8,666 nt of DNA from Deltaproteobacteria bacterium (GTDB taxonomy: Bacteria; Myxococcota_A; UBA9160; UBA4427): positions 1 to 8,666 of the forward strand of contig DRKE01000485.1 of the NCBI GenBank assembly GCA_011051925.1, given 5' to 3'. Each line of letters starts with the position of its first letter. Within the stretch, counting starts at the first letter, position 1. The notes below the pieces were generated by a model, which worked only from the letters and a program-made list of their open reading frames with translations, did not search any database and was not told where the DNA came from. This document shows, piece by piece, positions 1-6,444 of this stretch. The position numbers were made by a program, and so were the translations under genes.

Positions 1-763
1 ACAGTTCCGAATCGACGCGGAAGCCGAAACGCCCCTGGCGCCACTCGTCGTTTCCGTTCCCGTTCTTGTCGAGGTCGAAATCGTCGACCCGGAAGGCGCG
101 CCCATAGAAGCGGTAGTGCGTCCGGGACGCCTCGCCGAAGCGGCCTCCGTAGCGGGCCGTGAGGCCGCGCTCGTGGCTTCCCCCGTAGGCGCTCACCAGG
201 GCACCCTGCGTGTCCTTCGAACGCTTCGTGATGATGTTGATCACGCCGTTCACGGCATTCGCGCCCCAGACCGTGCCGCCGGGGCCGCGAATCACCTCGA
301 TCCGCTCGACGTCCTCGATCGGGTAGTCCTGGACGTCCCAATAGGTTCCGCCGAAGGCCGGCGTGTAGACGCTTCGCCCGTCGATCAGGACGAGCAGCTT
401 GTTCGCGAAGAGACCGGAGTCCCCACGGATCGAGATCGACCAGCGATGGGCGTCCACCCGTCCGACATCGACGCCCGGCACCATCCGCAGCGCCTCGGGA
501 ATCACCGTGAATCCACCCCGACGGATGTCCTCCGCCGTGATCACCGTGATCGCTGCGGCCGTGTCCGTCTTCTTCTGCGTCTTCTTCGAAACCGAGGTGA
601 CCTCGACGTTCATCAACTCTTCGAGGCTCATCTCGGTGAGATCTTCCGACGCAGCCGCTCCTGTCGACATGGACGACAGAATGAAGAGGACCCACATCAT
701 GAGAGCGCGGAATGAGCCGCTTCGAACGGTCCGACCCCCGGACTTCGGTGATGCTGGCTTCAA
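1..763 (-). CDS. TonB-dependent receptor, N-terminal part (plug domain), cut by window edge
   Basis: This is an outer-membrane receptor for TonB/ExbBD-energised uptake; 254 residues are visible and the beta-barrel lies beyond position 1. From the chosen TTG start at 763, residues 1-21 are a basic leader, about 22-38 a hydrophobic signal segment (MMWVLFILSSMSTGAAA), and 46-61 the MSLEELMNVEVTSVSKK stretch that precedes the plug in one common receptor group. Plug motifs follow: RGDSGLFANKLLVLIDGRSVY near 113-133, then VERIEVIRGPGGTVWGANAV near 152-171 and NGVINIITK at 172-180. The TTG is preferred because GGAGGA lies 7 nt upstream, whereas the ATG pair at 700/697 has no Shine-Dalgarno sequence and would leave a signal peptide with no basic residue. 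The gene is divergent from an MFS permease. The substrate cannot be predicted from the plug. Family assignment is very secure; the start is moderately so. Confidence 0.95.
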   Translation of the reverse strand, partial: MKPASPKSGGRTVRSGSFRALMMWVLFILSSMSTGAAASEDLTEMSLEELMNVEVTSVSKKTQKKTDTAAAITVITAEDIRRGGFTVIPEALRMVPGVDVGRVDAHRWSISIRGDSGLFANKLLVLIDGRSVYTPAFGGTYWDVQDYPIEDVERIEVIRGPGGTVWGANAVNGVINIITKRSKDTQGALVSAYGGSHERGLTARYGGRFGEASRTHYRFYGRAFRVDDFDLDKNGNGNDEWRQGRFGFRVDSEL

Positions 764-770
764 TGACGGA

Positions 771-776
771 TCCTCC
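771..776 (-). promoter_or_regulatory. Ribosome binding site that decides the TonB-receptor start
   Basis: Read on the minus strand this is GGAGGA, followed by 7 nt and then TTG at 763-761. No comparable site precedes the in-frame ATG codons at 700 and 697. This argues for a TTG start and a 21-residue basic extension ahead of the hydrophobic signal segment. Confidence 0.6.
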
Positions 777-797
777 GGCGCTTTCCGCGGCACGAAG

Positions 798-827
798 ATG
801 AGAGGCGGGCGCGCGCTTCCCTTTCAA
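798..827 (-). promoter_or_regulatory. Candidate sigma70-type promoter for the TonB receptor
   Basis: On the minus strand TTGAAA (827-822, five of six matches to the -35 consensus) is separated by 18 nt from TCTCAT (803-798, four of six matches to the -10 consensus). Transcription would start near 791, giving a short leader containing the GGAGGA site and the TTG start. Such matches arise by chance, so this is tentative. Confidence 0.3.
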
Positions 828-875
828 TCGGACGGCAATTCTCACAGCTTGAGACTCGGGCAACGACCGGAGCAG

Positions 876-892
876 ATTGGAATTGTTCCGAT
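876..892. promoter_or_regulatory. 17-bp imperfect palindrome, possible operator between divergent genes
   Basis: The sequence is ATTGGAA-TTG-TTCCGAT: two 7-bp arms that match at six of seven positions around a 3-bp centre. It sits mid-way in the intergenic region between the TonB receptor and the MFS transporter, where a shared repressor or activator would be expected to bind. A weak plus-strand promoter-like pair (TTGAGA at 849-854 and CAGATT at 873-878) would place the palindrome at the transcription start. No regulator gene is present in the window. The call rests on position and symmetry only. Confidence 0.3.
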
Positions 893-932
893 GCCCAGAC
901 GGAGAGAAAACCCCGCATACCGATTCGACACG

Positions 933-952
933 GGGGTAAATCCCCTCTTTTT
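933..952 (+). terminator. Short terminator-like hairpin in the leader of the MFS gene
   Basis: GGGG (933-936), loop TAAAT, CCCC (942-945) is followed directly by TCTTTTT (946-952). The shape is that of a rho-independent terminator or attenuator on the plus strand, 59 nt before the MFS start, but the stem is only 4 bp (5 with a G-T pair). The run of A and T is unusual for this GC-rich DNA. It may be chance. Confidence 0.22.
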
Positions 953-1010
953 AGCCCATCTGTCCTGCGGTCTGGTCTCCACTCGCCCGGGAACCGGGTA
1001 CCATGGCCTC

Positions 1011-2333
1011 GTGAGCTTCCCGGCCGAATCGGAACCGGCGGCCCCGACCGACGATCCGCATCGTTTTTCCCCCCGCTATACACGTTGTGCGCTGGGCCTC
1101 CTGCTCGTCGTCTACGTCTTCAATTTCATCGACCGTTCGATCCTCTCGATCCTGCTCGAACCGATCAAGAAGGAATTCGAACTCTCGGACACGGCCCTCG
1201 GCCTTCTATCCGGCCCCGCCTTCGCGATCTTCTACACATTCGTCGGACTGCCCATCGCCCGCTGGTCCGATCGCGGAAACCGGACGGGCATCATCGCACT
1301 CGCCATCTTCGTCTGGAGCGCGATGACCGCAGTAACCGGCCTGGCCAGCAATTTCTTCTGGCTCCTGCTGGCGCGAATCGGCGTCGGCGTCGGCGAAGCC
1401 GGCTGCAGCCCGCCGGCCCATTCGCTCCTGTCCGACTATTTCCCGCCTTCGCGACGCGCGACCGTCCTCGGGATCTACTCCCTGGGCATTCCCATCGGAA
1501 GCGGCATCGGTTTCCTCGCCGGTGGCTGGATCGAGGAGTTCTTCGATTGGCGAACCGCCTTCCTCGTGGTCGGAACGCCGGGAATCCTGCTTGCCCTGCT
1601 CGTCAAGCTGACGCTGCGCGAGCCACCTCGCGGCCGCTTCGACGCCCCGGTTTCGGCGAGCGCCCCAGACCTCTCCCTACCCCAGGTCCTTCGCCTGATG
1701 AACGGCCTGAAGTCGTTCCGCCACATGGCGATGGCTGCAGCGCTTCACGCCTTCTACGGCTACGGCGCAGGAGCCTTCATCGCGACCTTCTTCCGACGTT
1801 CCCACGAAATGAACGCGGGCGAAATCGGATCCTGGCTGGCAGCGATCGGAATCACGGCGGGCGCAGCGGGCACCTTCCTGGGCGGGGTTCTCGGGGATCG
1901 GCTCTCCGTCCGGGACCTGCGCTGGTACATGTGGGTTCCCGCGATCGCGACCGCCGCGTTCATCCCCTTCGCCTTCCTCCTCTACCTCTCGCCGAATCCG
2001 TATGTCGGCCTCGTCGCCTATCTCCCGGGATCGGTTCTCGGGGGCATGTACCTGGGCCCCACCTTCGCCATGACCCAGACGCTCGTCCCCGCCCGGATGC
2101 GGGCCACGGCCTCGGCCATCCTGCTCTTCACGATCAACATCATCGGCCTCGGCCTCGGCCCCCAGGGCGTGGGCATCCTGAGCGACCTCCTCGAACCCGC
2201 CCTCGGAATCGAATCCCTCCGCTACGCATTGCTCTCGACGATCGTCGTCTTCGCGGGCGGGTCGATCCTCCACTACGGCCTGGCCGCCCGGACCCTGCGC
2301 GAAGACCTCGTCCGCCGCGACGCGCTCGACTGA
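1011..2333 (+). CDS. Spinster-like major facilitator superfamily transporter
   Basis: A 440-residue inner-membrane permease of the MFS, closest in pattern to the bacterial spinster-type group. The membrane part begins near residue 27 (ALGLLLVVYVFNFIDRSIL), with the Asp41-Arg42 pair at the end of TM1 typical of this group. The loop 2-3 motif A reads GLPIARWSDRGNR (79-91), and a glycine-rich RIGVGVGEAG (122-131) lies in TM4. A hydrophilic loop at about 203-225 divides the two six-helix halves, and the length is normal. GTG at 1011 is chosen because it begins a natural cytoplasmic N-terminus (MSFPAESEPAAP); in-frame ATGs further upstream would run into the divergent receptor gene. No strong Shine-Dalgarno sequence is seen. 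Such permeases move small lipophilic or anionic molecules, but the substrate here is unknown. The divergent TonB receptor suggests a joint uptake role (inference). It ends 20 bp from the convergent transglutaminase-like gene. Confidence 0.93.
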   Translation: MSFPAESEPAAPTDDPHRFSPRYTRCALGLLLVVYVFNFIDRSILSILLEPIKKEFELSDTALGLLSGPAFAIFYTFVGLPIARWSDRGNRTGIIALAIFVWSAMTAVTGLASNFFWLLLARIGVGVGEAGCSPPAHSLLSDYFPPSRRATVLGIYSLGIPIGSGIGFLAGGWIEEFFDWRTAFLVVGTPGILLALLVKLTLREPPRGRFDAPVSASAPDLSLPQVLRLMNGLKSFRHMAMAAALHAFYGYGAGAFIATFFRRSHEMNAGEIGSWLAAIGITAGAAGTFLGGVLGDRLSVRDLRWYMWVPAIATAAFIPFAFLLYLSPNPYVGLVAYLPGSVLGGMYLGPTFAMTQTLVPARMRATASAILLFTINIIGLGLGPQGVGILSDLLEPALGIESLRYALLSTIVVFAGGSILHYGLAARTLREDLVRRDALD

Positions 2334-2353
2334 AGCGACGACCCGACCGGCCT

Positions 2354-2986
2354 CTAGGTCAGGGCATCGGGAAGGTTCCGGCGGACGGCCTCGAAATCGG
2401 GGGCCCGCTCGAACAGGTCGATGATCCGCTTCCCGGGACGCTTGTAGATGAAGGGCAGGAACGCCTCTCCCGCTTCCGCATCGGGCCAGCGGGCGAGACT
2501 CCAGGGCGCCGACAGACGGCACTCGGTCCGCATCCCCCCGGACCCGCACCCCAGGTCGAGATGGACCCAGTCCTTCTTCGCGGCCAGATAGACGGCATTG
2601 AAGCCGTGCAGCACGAATCGACCCGGCCGATCGTCATCCCGCCACCGCGCATAACAAAATCCCGCCGGGAATCCCGCGAACCGCAGCAGAGCGGCGAGAA
2701 GATGGCTCCTGGCATAGCAGAGACCCGTCCGCTCGCGAAGAACCTCGCTCGCACGACACGTCCTGGCCGCCGTCGGCGTATCCAGGGAATCCGCGATCTC
2801 GTCACGAACGAACGTGAAAAGCCGCCGGATCCGCGCCTCCGGTTCTTCGAGCGCATCGAGCAGCATCCGGGCCGTCGACATGACGTCGGGCGTCTGCCAG
2901 TCGATCGTGATCGTATCCTCGAGATAGCGCCCGAGTTCGTCGGTCTCGGGAATCGGCATCTCTCCGCCGGCCGGCTCAGCCATCAT
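2354..2986 (-). CDS. Transglutaminase-like (papain-fold) protein
   Basis: A 210-residue soluble protein with no signal peptide, so probably cytoplasmic. The core shows the Cys-His-Asp triad of the transglutaminase-like superfamily: Cys90 in RERTGLCYARSHLLAALLR, His127 in FVLHGFNAVYL, and Asp144 in WVHLDLG. Preceding helices include IRRLFTFVRDEIADSL (53-68), the usual lead-in of this group. Bacterial members of this short type are mostly uncharacterised; they may act as cysteine peptidases, amidases or acyl transferases rather than true transglutaminases. The start is one of two adjacent ATGs (2986 or 2983), both inside the end of the upstream kinase gene, giving an 11- or 8-nt overlap and likely translational coupling. 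AAGAGAG lies about 11 nt upstream of 2986. An ATG at 2959 is less likely because its purine-rich site abuts it. The fold call is firm; the substrate is unknown. Confidence 0.85.
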   Translation of the reverse strand: MMAEPAGGEMPIPETDELGRYLEDTITIDWQTPDVMSTARMLLDALEEPEARIRRLFTFVRDEIADSLDTPTAARTCRASEVLRERTGLCYARSHLLAALLRFAGFPAGFCYARWRDDDRPGRFVLHGFNAVYLAAKKDWVHLDLGCGSGGMRTECRLSAPWSLARWPDAEAGEAFLPFIYKRPGKRIIDLFERAPDFEAVRRNLPDALT

Positions 2987-3935
2987 CGCGACCAGCGCTC
3001 TCTTCGCGACGTCGATCCAGCAGGTCTCGCACGATGACCCGAGGCACGCCCAGCGCCCGAAGTGACGTCGCGACGACGTTCTCGATCGAGCGCTGGAGGT
3101 CGAAGACCCGTTCACCCTCGACCTCGACGTAGGCAGGCTGATGGGCATCGATCAGGGCGACGGCATCTCCACCGAGCTCCGCCTTCAGGTAGTCGACCGA
3201 CGGCTGCACGCTCTCGACGTAGAACTCGAAGCGGCTGCGAAGCGCTTCTGCATGGTCATCGACGCGCCCCCGCTTGCCCGCGCGCGCACTCATCTCGGCC
3301 TTGCTGATCGAGAGATGGAGCACCTTCAGGACGGGTACGTCGATGCTGCGCAGGAACGAAGTGAGATGCCGGGCCGCGGCGACCGTGCGCGGATAGCCAT
3401 CCAGGATGAAGGGCCGGGCATGGCCGTCCGGGCCCATCGAGAGGACCCGTTCGATCTCGGCGGAGATGAGGTCCTGGGTCCAGCGATTCGGGATCAGCAA
3501 CCCACGCGCGGTGCAGAACTCCAGCCATTCGAGCTGACTCACCGGCGTTCCCGGGCTCACGTCATCCGAGATGAAGCGACCCGGCGTCCGCCCGAAATAG
3601 CGTTCGAAGTCCGGCAGGTGGCGCTTCACCTTCTCGACGAGCTCGTCGTTCGTGTCGATGCAATCGAAGAGGCTGGTCTCCCTGGAGAGCCCGTATTTTT
3701 CCGCGAGCAGCTTCGTGAAGCCGGGATCGGATTTCGAACGTTCGACCGTCGAGCGGAGGATCGCGCCCATCGAAAGGTGTCGGACTGAATCGATCGAGAC
3801 CAGATCGCAGAGCGCGGCCGCGACCTCCCCCTTCCCGCAGCTCGACGGTCCCGTCAGGATCACGACCCCCGGTCCGCGCAGCGCGATCCGCTCGACCCGG
3901 ACGAGCGAAGGAGGAAGCGTGGGCGTGGCGGGCAT
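2976..3935 (-). CDS. Adenylate-kinase-like nucleoside monophosphate kinase with a large insert
   Basis: A 319-residue P-loop kinase of the adenylate kinase family. Walker A is GPSSCGKG (29-36). The NMP-binding segment begins HLSMGAILR (53-61), and GLLIPN (145-150) matches the canonical G-x-LVPD region. FILDGYPRT (176-184) is the family signature, and RVDD (224-227) with Glu230 and Arg235 matches the R-x-DD...E...R catalytic region. The LID is short, with no zinc-binding cysteines. Unusually, about 84 residues separate HLSMGAILR from GLLIPN, where ordinary enzymes have about 20. The expected role is phosphoryl transfer from ATP to a nucleoside monophosphate, but the insert could change the acceptor. 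The ATG at 3935 is preferred to an in-frame one at 3977 because AGGA lies 6 nt upstream. This is the first gene of an overlapping pair with the transglutaminase-like gene. It is too divergent to be called the housekeeping adk. Confidence 0.85.
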   Translation of the reverse strand: MPATPTLPPSLVRVERIALRGPGVVILTGPSSCGKGEVAAALCDLVSIDSVRHLSMGAILRSTVERSKSDPGFTKLLAEKYGLSRETSLFDCIDTNDELVEKVKRHLPDFERYFGRTPGRFISDDVSPGTPVSQLEWLEFCTARGLLIPNRWTQDLISAEIERVLSMGPDGHARPFILDGYPRTVAAARHLTSFLRSIDVPVLKVLHLSISKAEMSARAGKRGRVDDHAEALRSRFEFYVESVQPSVDYLKAELGGDAVALIDAHQPAYVEVEGERVFDLQRSIENVVATSLRALGVPRVIVRDLLDRRREESAGRDDG

Positions 3936-4049
3936 GCGAATTCCTGCTCCGAAGGTCCGGGGCCGATGACCGGGCACGCGAACCCGCGCGGCTCGCCTCG
4001 TCCCGTTGTTCGGCTGGAAGCGGCGCCAACGTTACCATGCCTGTCGATC

Positions 4050-4955
4050 ATGACCGACCTCGATGGCTCCGACCCACCCGCTTCCCTGCCCGTCACGCCG
4101 AGACGGCGCGAGGCCGACGACTGGGCGCTGGTCCTGATCGCAGAGGGGATCTCGGCCGAGGTGATCCGGTCGAACGCCGGATTCACCGTGGGAGTCGCCG
4201 ACGGGTCGAACGAAGCCGCCCGCCGGATCCTCGACGCCTGGCGCCGTGAACGGAGCGAGCGGTCTCGCCGCCTGGCGCTGCCACGCCCCACGGATGCGAC
4301 GCCCCTGGATGCCGCGATGGCCTATCTGCTCGCCCTCGGAATGCTCGCCTTCCATCTCGGGCTCGACGCGTCGGGGCGTTGGGCGATGCTTATCGAGCGG
4401 GGCCGGAGTCAGGCGGCACTCGTTCTCGAAGGCGAGTGGTGGCGCCTCCTCACGGCCCTCACGATCCACACCGACCTTTCCCATGTCCTCGGCAACACGC
4501 TCTTCGGAGGGTTCTTCCTCGCCATGGTCGCCGGGCGCCTCGGCATCGGGATCGCCCTCCTCTGCTTCGTCACGACCGGTGCACTCGGCAACCTGGCCAA
4601 TGCGATCTACTACGGCTCGGCCCACGGTTCCGTCGGTGCATCGACCGGTGTGTTCGGACTCGTCGGCATCCTGGCAGGCCTGGCCGCCTGGCGGCGCCAT
4701 CAGACGGCCTCTCCGGGTCGCGGCCCCTGGGTCGCGCTCGGTGCGGGACTCGCGTTGGTCGCGATGCTCGGCGGCAACGGCCCCCGGGTCGACTTTTCCG
4801 CCCACCTCTTCGGACTGGCCGCGGGCAGCCTGACCGGCGGCCTGTTGGCGATCCCCTTCGCGAACCGCCCGCGACCGGGCCCGATCGGCCAGGCCGTCGC
4901 GGGCCTCGTCGCCATGACCCTGCTCGTCGGAACATGGCTCCTTGCGAAGGCCTGA
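4050..4955 (+). CDS. Rhomboid-family intramembrane serine protease
   Basis: A 301-residue integral membrane protease expected to cleave transmembrane segments within the bilayer. Residues 1-85 are soluble. Positions 22-64 (starting EADDWALVLIAEGISAEVI) look like the small ferredoxin-like DUF2007-type domain found before rhomboids in deltaproteobacteria. TM1 is about 88-105. EWWRLLTAL (129-137) and HVLGNTLFGGFF (145-156, with the conserved His and Asn) are rhomboid hallmarks. The nucleophile is Ser198 in SVGASTGVFGLVG and the base is His252 in DFSAHLFGLAAG, so the dyad is intact. The serine is followed by Thr, not the usual Gly of GxSG. ATG at 4050 has no good Shine-Dalgarno sequence; an in-frame ATG at 3966 would add 28 residues of unlikely composition. 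It is divergent from the kinase gene across 114 bp and convergent with the FkbM-like gene across 57 bp. Substrate unknown. Confidence 0.92.
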   Translation: MTDLDGSDPPASLPVTPRRREADDWALVLIAEGISAEVIRSNAGFTVGVADGSNEAARRILDAWRRERSERSRRLALPRPTDATPLDAAMAYLLALGMLAFHLGLDASGRWAMLIERGRSQAALVLEGEWWRLLTALTIHTDLSHVLGNTLFGGFFLAMVAGRLGIGIALLCFVTTGALGNLANAIYYGSAHGSVGASTGVFGLVGILAGLAAWRRHQTASPGRGPWVALGAGLALVAMLGGNGPRVDFSAHLFGLAAGSLTGGLLAIPFANRPRPGPIGQAVAGLVAMTLLVGTWLLAKA

Positions 4956-5012
4956 TGCGGAGCCGCCGTCGTTCCCGTCGAGGAGACCCGCGCCGCAGGC
5001 ACGCCTCACCGG

Positions 5013-5732
5013 TCAGACGTCGACCCAACGTCCCCCCGGACGCACGGCGGGCTCGACATAGCCGTCTTCGGGCCAGTCCCAACGGATCCATTCGTGCGCC
5101 CCGGGCAGGCAGGCGCCCACGGGCAGGAGATCTTCGCGCACGAAGATCGCGTTGGGGCAATACGGCTCGGTATAGGCGAGCACATAGCCCTTCTCCCGCC
5201 CGAGCCTTTCGAAGGCCGCCAGACTCGCGCCGTGATAGCGTCCGTATCCCTTCTTGTCCCAGACGTGATCCGCGTCGTAGGCGATCGTCTTCGCCATCCC
5301 GGGCCGGAAGAAGATGTTGTACTCGACGATGACGACCCGCGGCGAGAAGGTCCTGATCGCCTTCCAGACCCAATAATCATTGCCATCGATGTCGATCGAC
5401 AGCAGATCGAATTCCGTGGGCACCCCATGGCGTCGGAAGAGCGACTCGACGTTTCCGGCATCCACCCGTTCCCGGCGAACGAGATCGCCGTCCGCCCGAT
5501 CACTGTCTTCCATCAGCAGCCCCGTCCAACCGTGATTCAGCCTCAGATTCGCGGTGTTCGACAGGTGCTGACCATCCCAGGCCCCGAACTCGACGAAATA
5601 ACGACAGGCCGTCCCGATCCTCGCGAAGAGATGCAGCAGCACGCCATCCTCCCCGCCCTGCGAGAAACGACTCTCCGCACTCGCCTCGAGATCCCGTTTC
5701 CAGCGGCTCGACGATCCGGCCGAAGAATCCAT
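5013..5732 (-). CDS. FkbM-like methyltransferase-fold protein
   Basis: A 239-residue soluble protein with no signal peptide or membrane span. FSQGGEDGVLLHLF (23-36) leads to YFVEFGAWDG (45-54), which has the form of the SAM-binding motif I (ExGxxxG) of class I methyltransferases. LLSIDIDGNDYWVWKAI (110-126) corresponds to the acidic strand-4 motif of FkbM-type enzymes (IDxDGxE), here with Asn-Asp, and PRVVIVEYN (131-139) is the next strand. FkbM enzymes O-methylate sugars or polyketides, but this branch has no known substrate that I can name. The ATG at 5732 is preceded by AAGGG at 5 nt and GGGAGG slightly further upstream; although the frame stays open upstream, that extension is low-complexity Arg/Ser-rich sequence overlapping the divergent gene. 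No glycosyltransferase or capsule gene lies nearby, so its pathway cannot be inferred. Fold likely, activity unproven. Confidence 0.78.
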   Translation of the reverse strand: MDSSAGSSSRWKRDLEASAESRFSQGGEDGVLLHLFARIGTACRYFVEFGAWDGQHLSNTANLRLNHGWTGLLMEDSDRADGDLVRRERVDAGNVESLFRRHGVPTEFDLLSIDIDGNDYWVWKAIRTFSPRVVIVEYNIFFRPGMAKTIAYDADHVWDKKGYGRYHGASLAAFERLGREKGYVLAYTEPYCPNAIFVREDLLPVGACLPGAHEWIRWDWPEDGYVEPAVRPGGRWVDV

Positions 5733-5855
5733 TCGCGCCCTTCCCTTCCTCCCGTCCGACCCGGAGTGGATCGATTCGAACGGGCTCCGATTCCCTGCTG
5801 CGGCAGGAGCGTCCGGAGAAGCTATCATCCTCGCCGCAGCCGGGAGAATCCGATC

Positions 5856-6155
5856 ATGGAAGACAGACCGATCTATCCGATCGGCAAGGCGGTCATCGGT
5901 GCGACGTGGCTCTTCGCGACGGCGTGTTTCTTTCCTCCGCTCGCAGCGACGGCCATCGGCGGATTCGGCCGCAGTCTCTTCTGGGTGCTGGTCATCGTGC
6001 ACGCCTTCGAGTGTGTCGCGTTCCTCGGCGTGCTTCGCAAGAGCCCGCGCCCCCTCGCCGGCGAACTCTGGCAGACCTTCCTGTTCGGGATCGTCCATGT
6101 CTCCATCGTGCGGGCCGAAATCGCCGAGGCCGAGGGCGATCCGTCCGCTCCCTGA
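5856..6155 (+). CDS. Small membrane protein resembling DUF1145 / YhhL
   Basis: A 99-residue protein with three hydrophobic segments at about 12-30, 39-60 and 72-85. The pattern of a first helix with a central Trp (GATWLFATACFFPP), a second helix with an IVHAFEC core, then WQTFLFGIVH (72-81) matches the DUF1145 family, of which E. coli YhhL is a member of similar length. The function of that family is unknown; location is the inner membrane. ATG at 5856 has GGGAGA 8 nt upstream. A TATCAT box at 5823-5828 could be its -10 element, but there is no convincing -35 element. It is divergent from the FkbM-like gene with 123 bp between starts and is followed by a non-coding stretch. I am confident it is a real gene and less sure of the family. 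Confidence 0.7.
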   Translation: MEDRPIYPIGKAVIGATWLFATACFFPPLAATAIGGFGRSLFWVLVIVHAFECVAFLGVLRKSPRPLAGELWQTFLFGIVHVSIVRAEIAEAEGDPSAP

Positions 6156-6301
6156 CGCCGGTTTCGAGGTCGCCGGCTCACGCCGATCCCGGTCGACGCG
6201 ATGGGTCGCCCCCAGCGATCGGCGATCGGCGTCTTCACACCGACGAAGAAGCGCCCGCCGAATCGGGCATCGCGTCCGGCGCGCGCGATGGCAGCGGTCG
6301 G

Positions 6302-6427
6302 GATCGAGCCACGACCCGGTCGGGAATCGCGAAGAACCTGGCGCGGGCACAGACGATGTTCGCGTTGGCGAACCTCTACGCAGTTCGGCACGAGTCGATC
6401 CCGAGAGAGGCAGGGGCGGCGCTGTGA
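6302..6427 (+). pseudogene. Probable 3' remnant of an IS5-type transposase
   Basis: The reading frame ending at the TGA of 6425-6427 encodes TTRSGIAKNLARAQTMFAL followed by ANLYAVRHESIP. This resembles the conserved C-terminus of IS5-group DDE transposases, which from memory reads roughly RYRGLAKNTAQL, LFALxNLWMVR. Compared with that pattern, one codon appears lost in the RYRG region. Upstream, only short and unconvincing similarity can be seen, in a different frame (RIGHRVRRARWQ near 6256-6291), as expected of a decayed copy. No start codon or catalytic DDE residues are present, and the intact DUF1145-like gene ends at 6155, so at most about 270 bp of the element could remain. The call rests on about 25 residues recognised by eye; a chance match in a GC-rich open frame is possible. 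Confidence 0.45.
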
Positions 6428-6444
6428 TCGAGGCGTCCCGAGGT

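Noticed and set aside
399..1010. Upstream extension of the MFS gene to an ATG at 399 (204 extra residues).
   Set aside because: It would overlap the clearly real TonB receptor on the other strand, and the extension is Arg/Ser/Pro-rich with no membrane or domain pattern. GTG at 1011 gives a normal MFS N-terminus.
1003..1014. Four-codon frame ATG GCC TCG TGA overlapping the GTG start of the MFS gene, as a coupling leader peptide.
   Set aside because: No ribosome binding site precedes it and such short frames are expected by chance.
1085..3037. A 650-codon open frame on the plus strand across the MFS and transglutaminase-like genes.
   Set aside because: It is extremely rich in Arg, Pro and Gly, has no motif, and is a shifted-frame shadow of the MFS gene and the antisense of the next; long open frames are common in GC-rich DNA.
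4956..5012. Terminator between the convergent rhomboid and FkbM-like genes.
   Set aside because: No stable stem followed by a T-run on either strand could be seen.
5823..5828. TATCAT as promoter of the DUF1145-like gene.
   Set aside because: A good -10 match, but no acceptable -35 element at 16-18 nt and no extended -10 TG, so it was not listed as a feature.
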